A stretch of DNA of 6,622 bases, from the NCBI GenBank assembly GCA_003650255.1, contig QMOP01000073.1:1-6622 (forward strand), read 5' to 3'. The notes under the pieces were generated by a model. It saw only the letters and a list, made by a program, of their open reading frames with translations. It was not told the origin of the DNA and ran no database searches. Made by a program: the position numbers and the translations under genes. Each line of letters opens with the position of its first letter. Within the stretch, counting starts at the first letter, position 1. Shown here one piece after another: positions 1 through 6,589 of the stretch. This DNA is from Caldisericota bacterium (GTDB lineage Bacteria; CG03; B21-G15).

Positions 1-305
1 CTATAACCATTTTTAATAAATCTTTTAAACTGTGAAAGAATCCATGAGTCATGTCTTCTTAAAACCATTATTGGTTTTGCATCTGGAAAATCTTTTGAAA
101 ACCAATTGATTTCGTCTTCAAACTGTCTGTCAAATTCTCTTGATACAAGAAATTTTTTAAAATTTTTCCGCTTTATTATTTCTTTACTTTTTTTATATTT
201 TGAGAAGTGAATATAATATATTCCTTTTAATTTTGGGAAAAACACAAATTGGAGATACTTTGAGCCCGTTTTTCCAAGTCCAACATGAAAATAAACCTCT
301 TTCAT
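1..305 (-). CDS. Sulfotransferase-like protein, N-terminal part (cut by window edge)
   Basis: Reading leftward from the ATG at 305-303, 101 codons stay open to position 1, so this is the N-terminal third or so of a longer protein. Residues 7-19 read HVGLGKTGSKYLQ, which fits the P-loop-like 5'-phosphosulfate binding motif of PAPS-dependent sulfotransferases at its usual place near the N-terminus. Residues 81-100 (VLRRHDSWILSQFKRFIKNG) fit the 3'-phosphate binding motif, with Arg83 and Ser91 at the canonical spacing of eight. Known family members move a sulfo group from PAPS to a carbohydrate or other acceptor; the acceptor here cannot be told. The start is supported by the motif position, but no Shine-Dalgarno sequence is seen upstream. 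The gene is divergent from the mdcA-like gene. No signal peptide is visible, so a cytoplasmic enzyme is likely. The family call is fairly sure; the substrate is unknown. Confidence 0.8.
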   Translation of the reverse strand, partial: MKEVYFHVGLGKTGSKYLQFVFFPKLKGIYYIHFSKYKKSKEIIKRKNFKKFLVSREFDRQFEDEINWFSKDFPDAKPIMVLRRHDSWILSQFKRFIKNGY

Positions 306-316
306 GTTTTATATGA

Positions 317-331
317 TACAAAATTTTTGTA
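317..331. promoter_or_regulatory. Palindrome in divergent intergenic region, possible operator
   Basis: TACAAAA-T-TTTTGTA is a perfect 7-bp inverted repeat around one central base. It lies 12 bp upstream of the sulfotransferase-like start and ends 4 bp before the proposed -35 box of the mdcA-like promoter, a position from which a dimeric regulator could affect both genes. It is made almost only of A and T in an AT-rich spacer, so chance is a real alternative. Confidence 0.3.
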
Positions 332-335
332 AATG

Positions 336-364
336 TTGATATGGAATCTCAAATATTGTAAAAT
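336..364 (+). promoter_or_regulatory. Sigma70-like promoter for the mdcA-amidohydrolase operon
   Basis: TTGATA (336-341) and TAAAAT (359-364) each match the -35 and -10 consensus at 5 of 6 positions and are separated by exactly 17 bp. Transcription would start near 371, directly at the ATG at 372, giving a leaderless or nearly leaderless mRNA. This fits the absence of a Shine-Dalgarno sequence there, and it argues against the upstream ATG at 333, which lies before the -35 box. AT-rich DNA yields such matches by chance, so the call is moderate. Confidence 0.45.
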
Positions 365-371
365 TTTGAAA

Positions 372-1991
372 ATGAAAAATAAAAAAATCAAGAAATTAAA
401 GAAGTTTACAATTTCATCATCAAAAATTGTTGAAAAGAGGAACATCATCTCCTTTTTAGAGGAAGCGATCCGGCCGGGAAACAAAGTCTGTATTGAAGGA
501 TGTAATCAGAAACAGGCAGATTTTCTTGCAAAAGCACTGTGTGATGTATCTCCATCAAAAGTGAGGAACATTCATATTATTCAGTCAGCAGTAGTTTTAC
601 CAGAACATCTGGATATATTTGAAAAGGGTATTGCGTCAAAACTGGATTTTGCTTTCAGTGGTCCTCAGGCGAAAAGATTGTATAAACTTGTAAGTGAAAG
701 AAAAATTAAAATTGGTTCTATTCACACTTATGTGGAACTTTATGCCCGATACTTTTCAGACCTTAAGCCGGATGTAGCATTGGTTGTCGCAGATTTTGCT
801 GATAGATACGGAAATCTTTATACTGGCTATAATACCGAAGATACTCCTGTAATAGCAGAGGCAACAAGTTTTGGTGGAGGAATTGTAATTGCTCAGGTGA
901 AAAAGGTTTTAGATAAACTTCCAAGAGTTGATATTCCCGGTGACTGGATTGATTTTGTTATTCCGACTGAGGAGAACTACTACATAAAGCCACTCTTTAC
1001 AAGGGACCCTGCGAAAATAACAAATCTTCAAATCTTTCTCGGTATGTTATTGATAAAAGGGATTTATGAAAAATACAAAGTAGAATCAGTTAATCATGGA
1101 GTTGGCTATAATGCCTGTGCTGTAGAGTTGATTCTTCCAACATTCGGGAAGCATCTTAAAGGAAAGGTTTGTAAATACTGGGCTTTAAATCCACATCCAA
1201 CTTTAATTCCCGCAATTGAGGAAGGTTTTGTTAAAAGAATTTTTCCATTTGGTGGAGAGCCGGGAATGGAGGATTATGTTAATGCACATCCTGAAATTTT
1301 TCCTATAGGAAATGATGGTTCAATGAGGAGTAATCGTGTTTTCGCACAACTTTTAGGTCTTTATGGAATAGATTGTTTTGTTGGTTCAACCTTGCAAATA
1401 GATAAATTCGGAAACTCATCCACAGCAATAAATGGAATGATTTCTGGTTTTGGTGGTGCTCCAAATCTTGGTTCAACTCCACCTGGAAGAAGACACTCAA
1501 GTTTTGCCTGGAATAAGGTATTAAGAGAAAATAAGAGAAGCCGTAAAGAAGTGAGGATTAAAAGAGGAAGAAAACTTGTTATTCAGATGACTCCAACAAG
1601 GAGTGAAAAAAAGAATATTCCTGTATTCGTAGAGGAACTTGATGCTTTTTCCTTGTATAGAAGTGGATATTTTGAACAGCCACCGGTTATGATTTATGGA
1701 GATGAAATTACTCATATAATTACAGAAAAGGGAATTGCGAATTTTCTTCGCTGTTCAAATTTGAAGGAAAGGATGCTTGCTGTTTCTGCTGTTGCTGGAG
1801 ATACAGAGGTGGGAAAAAGGATTTCTCCTGAAGAGATTGAGAAACTGAGAAAGAAAGGTATTTATATTCCACCAGAGGATTTAGGACTAAATTTTAAAGA
1901 TGCCACAAGGGATCTTCTTGCTGCTAAAAATTTTGAAGAACTTGTTCACTGGTCAAAAGGACTTTATAAAGTTCCGAAGGAGTTTTTATGA
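372..1991 (+). CDS. mdcA: Malonate decarboxylase alpha subunit (MdcA family; acetyl-ACP:malonate ACP transferase)
   Basis: A 539-residue protein, close to the roughly 550 of the family, that looks like MdcA/MadA along its whole length. In the known enzyme the alpha subunit transfers the acyl carrier protein from acetyl-ACP to malonate, forming malonyl-ACP that the beta and gamma subunits decarboxylate. Visible family motifs, numbered from this start, are EGCNQKQADF (42-51), YTGYNTEDTP (150-159), ALNPHPTLIPAIE (271-283), GSTLQID (338-344), SGFGGAPN (358-365), GRRH (372-375) and ATRDLL (511-516). An in-frame ATG at 333 would add 13 residues; 372 is preferred because the best promoter lies between the two and family proteins have a similar lead-in. 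The N-terminus is lysine-rich. The stop overlaps the next start as ATGA, so translation is coupled. The partner subunits are not in the window, so the reaction in this organism, possibly another CoA or ACP transfer, is uncertain. Confidence 0.9.
   Translation: MKNKKIKKLKKFTISSSKIVEKRNIISFLEEAIRPGNKVCIEGCNQKQADFLAKALCDVSPSKVRNIHIIQSAVVLPEHLDIFEKGIASKLDFAFSGPQAKRLYKLVSERKIKIGSIHTYVELYARYFSDLKPDVALVVADFADRYGNLYTGYNTEDTPVIAEATSFGGGIVIAQVKKVLDKLPRVDIPGDWIDFVIPTEENYYIKPLFTRDPAKITNLQIFLGMLLIKGIYEKYKVESVNHGVGYNACAVELILPTFGKHLKGKVCKYWALNPHPTLIPAIEEGFVKRIFPFGGEPGMEDYVNAHPEIFPIGNDGSMRSNRVFAQLLGLYGIDCFVGSTLQIDKFGNSSTAINGMISGFGGAPNLGSTPPGRRHSSFAWNKVLRENKRSRKEVRIKRGRKLVIQMTPTRSEKKNIPVFVEELDAFSLYRSGYFEQPPVMIYGDEITHIITEKGIANFLRCSNLKERMLAVSAVAGDTEVGKRISPEEIEKLRKKGIYIPPEDLGLNFKDATRDLLAAKNFEELVHWSKGLYKVPKEFL
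1977..1982 (+). promoter_or_regulatory. Strong ribosome binding site of the amidohydrolase gene
   Basis: AAGGAG sits 5 bp before the ATG at 1988, inside the last codons of the upstream gene. It fixes the start of the second gene and shows that this organism uses Shine-Dalgarno sites, which makes their absence before 372 more notable. Confidence 0.8.
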
Positions 1992-2815
1992 AAGAGTTTG
2001 TTGCCTGTGCAATTCAGATGTATATTGTTCCAAACAATGTGAAGGAAAATACTGAAAGAGCAGTTCACTTTATTGAAGAGGCAAAAAAATTTCACAATCC
2101 TGATTTAATTGTTTTTCAGGAGACAGTTACAACTGGATTTTGCCCTGGAATATCCTTTGAAGAACTTTATAAGATTATTGATACCATTCCCGGAAAACAG
2201 ATAAAATCGGTTTTAAAAGCAGCAAAAAGGAATAAGGTTTATATTGTCTGGCCAACCTATGAAAAAGATGAAAAGGAGAAAAAGATTTACAATACAGCGG
2301 TTTTAATTTCTCCTTCTGGTGAAATTATTGGTAAATACAGAAAAACACATCTTTTTGGAGATGAATCAATTTTTAAGGGTGGATGGGTTACTCCGGGAAA
2401 AGAGATTCCTGTTTTTGAAACTGAATTTGCGAATATTGGAATAATGATTTGTTATGATGGAGATTTTCCAGAGGTTGCAAGGACTCTTGTGAAAAAAGGA
2501 GCAGAGGTAATTGTAAGACCATCTGCTTTTTTAAGAAATTTTGAAATATGGTCACTTACAAACAGGGCTCGGGCTTTTGATAATCATGTTTTTATTGTTG
2601 CTGCAAATGCTACAGGTGTTGATGCTTCGGGAAAACATTATTTTGGACACAGTATGATTGTTGCTCCATCTTCAAATCTCCTTGCTCTTGCAGGAGCAGG
2701 AGAGGATATAATAAGTGCAAGGTTATCTCCTGATAGATTCAGGGAAGTATATCAGGGATCCCGTGCAGAAAGAGTTTTTGACCACATGGAAGATTTAAAC
2801 AAAGAAATAATATAA
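1988..2815 (+). CDS. Nitrilase-superfamily carbon-nitrogen hydrolase (amidase-like)
   Basis: A 275-residue single-domain protein of the usual size for the nitrilase superfamily, which hydrolyses amides, N-carbamoyl compounds or nitriles through a cysteine thioester. The catalytic residues are in order: Glu45 in IVFQETV, Lys119 in KYRKTHLF, and nucleophile Cys155 in GIMICYDGDFPE. Glu126, seven residues after the lysine, is a candidate for the structural second glutamate. HLFGDE and CYDGDFPE favour an amidase or carbamoylase over a true nitrilase, but the substrate cannot be read from the sequence. The C-terminal stretch GSRAERVFDHMEDLN replaces the simpler endings of many family members. There is no signal peptide or membrane segment, so it should be cytoplasmic. 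It overlaps the mdcA-like gene by 4 bp and has its own AAGGAG site, so the two are co-translated and may share a pathway, for instance release of a malonate-type acid from an amide; that is inference only. Confidence 0.9.
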   Translation: MKEFVACAIQMYIVPNNVKENTERAVHFIEEAKKFHNPDLIVFQETVTTGFCPGISFEELYKIIDTIPGKQIKSVLKAAKRNKVYIVWPTYEKDEKEKKIYNTAVLISPSGEIIGKYRKTHLFGDESIFKGGWVTPGKEIPVFETEFANIGIMICYDGDFPEVARTLVKKGAEVIVRPSAFLRNFEIWSLTNRARAFDNHVFIVAANATGVDASGKHYFGHSMIVAPSSNLLALAGAGEDIISARLSPDRFREVYQGSRAERVFDHMEDLNKEII

Positions 2816-2887
2816 AAGAAATATCCACAAAACCTTCTTATTTCTCTATACTTCCAACTCATCATAAGCGAGAAAAGACCATCCAGA
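2816..2887. other. Trailer between amidohydrolase gene and CRISPR array, with possible decayed repeat
   Basis: This is a 72-bp non-coding gap where the rightward operon and the leftward array meet. Positions 2851-2879 can be aligned to the CRISPR repeat (repeat bases 2-30, one 1-bp gap) with 19 of 28 aligned bases identical; eight of the nine mismatches are transitions, as expected for an old repeat under mutation. Only about 11 bp separate it from the next repeat, so a deletion must be assumed. No convincing terminator is visible: the only stem, 2817-2823 with 2839-2845, is 7 bp, AT-rich and has a 15-nt loop. Confidence 0.35.
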
Positions 2888-2917
2888 TAGGTAATTCCTC
2901 GTAGGTAGGGGAAAAAC
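2888..2917 (-). repeat. Degenerate terminal CRISPR repeat (leader-distal end)
   Basis: The right 25 bases match the array repeat exactly, but the first five (TAGGT instead of GTTTC) do not. This destroys most of the ATTGAAAC handle on the transcribed strand. An alternative reading is a 27-bp repeat from 2891 with TTC deleted (GT-AATTCC instead of GTTTCAATTCC). A damaged last repeat is typical of the end farthest from the leader and so supports minus-strand transcription. Confidence 0.85.
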
Positions 2918-2957
2918 TCGCAGTGGCCATCCAGAAATTCTGGAACGGCTACTATAG
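2918..2957 (-). other. CRISPR spacer 1, variant of spacer 6
   Basis: The longest spacer (40 bp). Its right 37 bases match spacer 6 at 33 positions. Both contain the palindrome CCAGAA-A-TTCTGG. On the plus strand one frame, beginning at its sixth base, reads VAIQKFWNGYY, the same peptide as spacer 6. Confidence 0.9.
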
Positions 2958-3254
2958 GTTTCAATTCCTCGTAGGTAGGGGAAAAACTGTAGCCACTTCA
3001 TCTATTTGTTTATTGTGAAAATAGTTTCAATTCCTCGTAGGTAGGGGAAAAACAAGTAAAAGACGGCATCTGGAAATTAAACGCAAGAAAGTTTCAATTC
3101 CTCGTAGGTAGGGGAAAAACTCTCAATTTTCTCAAGGTAGTTCTTATACTTTGCTGTGTTTCAATTCCTCGTAGGTAGGGGAAAAACAGTCAGGTAGATA
3201 AGGAGATAGTAGCAAATATACCTAGTTTCAATTCCTCGTAGGTAGGGGAAAAAC

Positions 3255-3291
3255 CAGTCGCTATCCAGAAATTCTGGAACGGCTACTACAA
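3255..3291 (-). other. CRISPR spacer 6, variant of spacer 1
   Basis: A 37-bp spacer that differs from spacer 1 at spacer bases 5, 8, 35 and 37, counted on the plus strand. In crRNA orientation these are positions 33, 30, 3 and 1, so two differences lie in the type I seed. Both spacers share the same crRNA 5' boundary, as expected if capture is anchored at a PAM. Confidence 0.9.
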
Positions 3292-4985
3292 GTTTCAATT
3301 CCTCGTAGGTAGGGGAAAAACTAGAGAGCTGCAACTCTCAGGAATCGCGCTCTTCAAGTTTCAATTCCTCGTAGGTAGGGGAAAAACTCATAAATAGAAC
3401 AGTAAGGAATCTTAAAAGCAGAGGTTTCAATTCCTCGTAGGTAGGGGAAAAACATTTTATTTCCAAAGCGACCTCAAAAGTGGTATAATAGTTTCAATTC
3501 CTCGTAGGTAGGGGAAAAACCATGGTTGTCAATACCCAGGACATTCAAACAATTACGTTTCAATTCCTCGTAGGTAGGGGAAAAACTCAAGAGTTCCTGT
3601 ATCAAGTGCTTTTGCGTTTACAGTTTCAATTCCTCGTAGGTAGGGGAAAAACCACCTCCCCGCAAGCACTAACGCCAGCACCCCAGCCAAGTTTCAATTC
3701 CTCGTAGGTAGGGGAAAAACAGGTTGATACAGGTTGATAGTGGGTTGAAAGTTAACAGTTTCAATTCCTCGTAGGTAGGGGAAAAACGGTGGTGGTGTCC
3801 TCTGGATGTCGTAGCCAGCATCACGGTTTCAATTCCTCGTAGGTAGGGGAAAAACTGAATTGGATGAAAAAACTCACCCACGCGAGGGCTCGTTTCAATT
3901 CCTCGTAGGTAGGGGAAAAACTGAAAAAGAAATATTTAATTTAACACATAGAATAGTGTTTCAATTCCTCGTAGGTAGGGGAAAAACTTACTTTTGGGTT
4001 TGGCTCATCTGGTGAAGTTTCATGTTTCAATTCCTCGTAGGTAGGGGAAAAACCTTACTGTTCCTTATATGACAAGCGCGTTGATGGTTGTTTCAATTCC
4101 TCGTAGGTAGGGGAAAAACTTAAAAGCCTTGCTCTTGTTCTCAATGCTTTCCCCAGTTTCAATTCCTCGTAGGTAGGGGAAAAACGTCATTTCCCTAATA
4201 AACTTATATGTATCTGGATACTGTTTCAATTCCTCGTAGGTAGGGGAAAAACTATCTTCGTATGGATTGATCCACTTTATGTCTGGTCGTTTCAATTCCT
4301 CGTAGGTAGGGGAAAAACATTGGAAGGACATTGCAGATAGGTATTCAGTGCGGTGGTTTCAATTCCTCGTAGGTAGGGGAAAAACGCAAATAGCGAACTT
4401 CATACCAAATCTAGTAGGAGGTTTCAATTCCTCGTAGGTAGGGGAAAAACCATCTCCAGTTAACTTCCACTCTTCTCTTTTAATATGTTTCAATTCCTCG
4501 TAGGTAGGGGAAAAACAAATTTACAAAAGATGGATGTTTTTATGAAGACCCTGGTTTCAATTCCTCGTAGGTAGGGGAAAAACCTTTATCTCTCCTATAA
4601 ACTTACCCCAGACTGTCTCAAGTTTCAATTCCTCGTAGGTAGGGGAAAAACCTATTATCTTTGCCACTTCTTCAGGTGCTAATGGTCGTTTCAATTCCTC
4701 GTAGGTAGGGGAAAAACGGTGTAAGTTGAAAGTCATTCAAGTCTTGTGAAGGTACGTTTCAATTCCTCGTAGGTAGGGGAAAAACTTGTCATCGTTTCCC
4801 ACTGCCCAGATTTTTTTCTCCAGTTTCAATTCCTCGTAGGTAGGGGAAAAACTATATAACCTACAGTATGAGTCAGGTGCTCTGATATAGTTTCAATTCC
4901 TCGTAGGTAGGGGAAAAACCAGTTTTTACCATTAAAGGTTCTTTAAGTGGCATATGTTTCAATTCCTCGTAGGTAGGGGAAAAAC

Positions 4986-5022
4986 TTTCCTCTTTTCCAT
5001 CATTCTCACCTCCTTTTCCTTC
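4986..5022 (-). other. CRISPR spacer 32, matches a translation start region
   Basis: Read on the minus strand this spacer holds AAAGGAGGTGAGAATGATGG: a near-perfect Shine-Dalgarno sequence followed by ATG ATG and open codons (MMEKRK). The protospacer is therefore very likely the start of a gene in a virus or plasmid. The source is unknown. Confidence 0.7.
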
Positions 5023-6589
5023 GTTTCAATTCCTCGTAGGTAGGGGAAAAACTTGAACTCTGTATTTATACACTGTTCATCACCTCACAAGTTTCAATTC
5101 CTCGTAGGTAGGGGAAAAACTTCTTTTATCCTTGAGTGTTTTATAGTTTTAATTCTTGTTTCAATTCCTCGTAGGTAGGGGAAAAACCTGTATCACATAT
5201 ACCCTATCAAAATAAGAATTATCCGTTTCAATTCCTCGTAGGTAGGGGAAAAACGGGGTGGTAAAAGTGAAAAGAGCGTTGATTAGATTTGGTTTCAATT
5301 CCTCGTAGGTAGGGGAAAAACTTATTCAGCCCCTTTAACTATAAGAAAACAGCGCTCGTTTCAATTCCTCGTAGGTAGGGGAAAAACCATTACGACAAAA
5401 TTCTTTCCGACATTTACCAAGTTAGTTTCAATTCCTCGTAGGTAGGGGAAAAACAGGGAAAAAGAAAAAGAAATATACTTTGAATATGAAAGTTTCAATT
5501 CCTCGTAGGTAGGGGAAAAACCTCACCAGAGGAATGGGCTAAAAAGCAGACAGAGAGAGGTTTCAATTCCTCGTAGGTAGGGGAAAAACTCCTGAGGTAG
5601 TTCACGCTCTTCAGGTTATGAGATAGTTTCAATTCCTCGTAGGTAGGGGAAAAACCTCTGTGGAGCATTTCATATCCCTGTGTAAGAGATGGGTTTCAAT
5701 TCCTCGTAGGTAGGGGAAAAACTAAGTGGTGAGGATGTTTCAGAGTTAGAGATATAGAGGTTTCAATTCCTCGTAGGTAGGGGAAAAACTTGACATACTT
5801 GTTCTTGGATATTGTTCTCACTGGATTGTTTCAATTCCTCGTAGGTAGGGGAAAAACCTCTTTCTAATTCCTGGGATACTTTTAACAAACTTTGTTTCAA
5901 TTCCTCGTAGGTAGGGGAAAAACAAATGTATGAGATGCAATAGAATATTATCAAGTAGAAGTTTCAATTCCTCGTAGGTAGGGGAAAAACCATATATTCA
6001 AGCTAGACCTTATGTTTCAATATTGGGGTTTCAATTCCTCGTAGGTAGGGGAAAAACAGATGAGAGAGGCAGAAGGTAGTGGAAGCGATACAAGTTTCAA
6101 TTCCTCGTAGGTAGGGGAAAAACTCCAGAAACTCGTAAAGATGCATCCAGTTACCATAAGTTTCAATTCCTCGTAGGTAGGGGAAAAACATGGGTGACTT
6201 TGAGTTAAAGTATATGGGTGAAGGTGGTTTCAATTCCTCGTAGGTAGGGGAAAAACGTGCTACTATGGCTTTGGCTTCCTCATCAGGTATTCCGTTTCAA
6301 TTCCTCGTAGGTAGGGGAAAAACTTTCCATTGTTTTGTTTTGAACTTTGTTACAACCAAGTTTCAATTCCTCGTAGGTAGGGGAAAAACTTTAATTCAAA
6401 AGCCGTTTTTTCCTACTTCAACCCAAGTTTCAATTCCTCGTAGGTAGGGGAAAAACTTTTTACCTCCTATGGTATGCTTTTATTAAATCTTGGTTTCAAT
6501 TCCTCGTAGGTAGGGGAAAAACATAATATCTAAAATTATAGAACTTAAGTTTACTTTAAGTTTCAATTCCTCGTAGGTAGGGGAAAAAC

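Larger units (their letters stand above)
2888..6589 (-). CRISPR. CRISPR array, 56 repeats of 30 bp and 55 spacers, type I-B/III-like repeat
   Basis: The plus-strand repeat begins GTTTCAATTCCTCG and ends GGTAGGGGAAAAAC. All copies but the first read identical. Repeats start at 2888, 2958, 3024, 3091, 3158, 3225, 3292, 3358, 3424, 3491, 3557, 3623, 3691, 3758, 3826, 3892, 3958, 4024, 4090, 4156, 4223, 4289, 4356, 4421, 4487, 4554, 4622, 4688, 4756, 4823, 4890, 4956, 5023, 5091, 5158, 5225, 5292, 5358, 5425, 5492, 5560, 5626, 5693, 5760, 5828, 5894, 5961, 6028, 6094, 6160, 6227, 6294, 6360, 6427, 6493 and 6560. Spacers are 37 bp (25), 36 (21), 38 (7), 35 (1) and 40 (1). The minus strand ends the repeat in ATTGAAAC, the usual 8-nt crRNA 5' handle of type I-B and III repeats, so transcription is probably leftward. 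On that strand TTCC and GGAA can form only a short stem. No cas genes are in the window, so the type is inferred from the repeat alone. Confidence 0.98.

Noticed and set aside
302..1715. Minus-strand open frames at 302-484, 1303-1500 and 1521-1715
   Set aside because: They lie antisense inside the mdcA-like gene, show no recognisable family, and are best explained as shadows of the strong plus-strand gene.
1..2815. Self-targeting by the array against the genes in this window
   Set aside because: By eye no spacer shows a long match to the sulfotransferase-like, mdcA-like or amidohydrolase genes; only short chance words are shared.
2817..2845. Inverted repeat AGAAATA / TATTTCT after the amidohydrolase stop as a terminator
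   Set aside because: The stem is 7 bp, almost all A-T, with a 15-nt loop and no clean U-run after it. It is too weak to call.
2752..2964. Minus-strand open frame spanning the end of the amidohydrolase gene and the first repeats
   Set aside because: It is built from antisense gene, trailer and repeat sequence, and contains the same YLRGIT-like repeat translation as the other artefacts.
4186..4621. Similarity between spacers 20 and 26 (shared ATAAACTTA; KFIRE and KFIGE on the minus strand)
   Set aside because: The shared core is short, needs an indel to extend, and the flanks differ. This is not enough to claim a common target.
6014..6021. GTTTCAAT inside spacer 47, equal to the first eight repeat bases
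   Set aside because: An eight-base AT-rich match among 55 spacers is plausible by chance, and the rest of the repeat does not follow.
3522..6447. Open frames of 60-88 codons across the CRISPR array on both strands
   Set aside because: The repeat has frames without stops, so it translates as recurring blocks such as FQFLVGRGKT (plus) or FFPYLRGIET and FSPTYEELK (minus) joined by spacer translations. These are CRISPR artefacts, not proteins.
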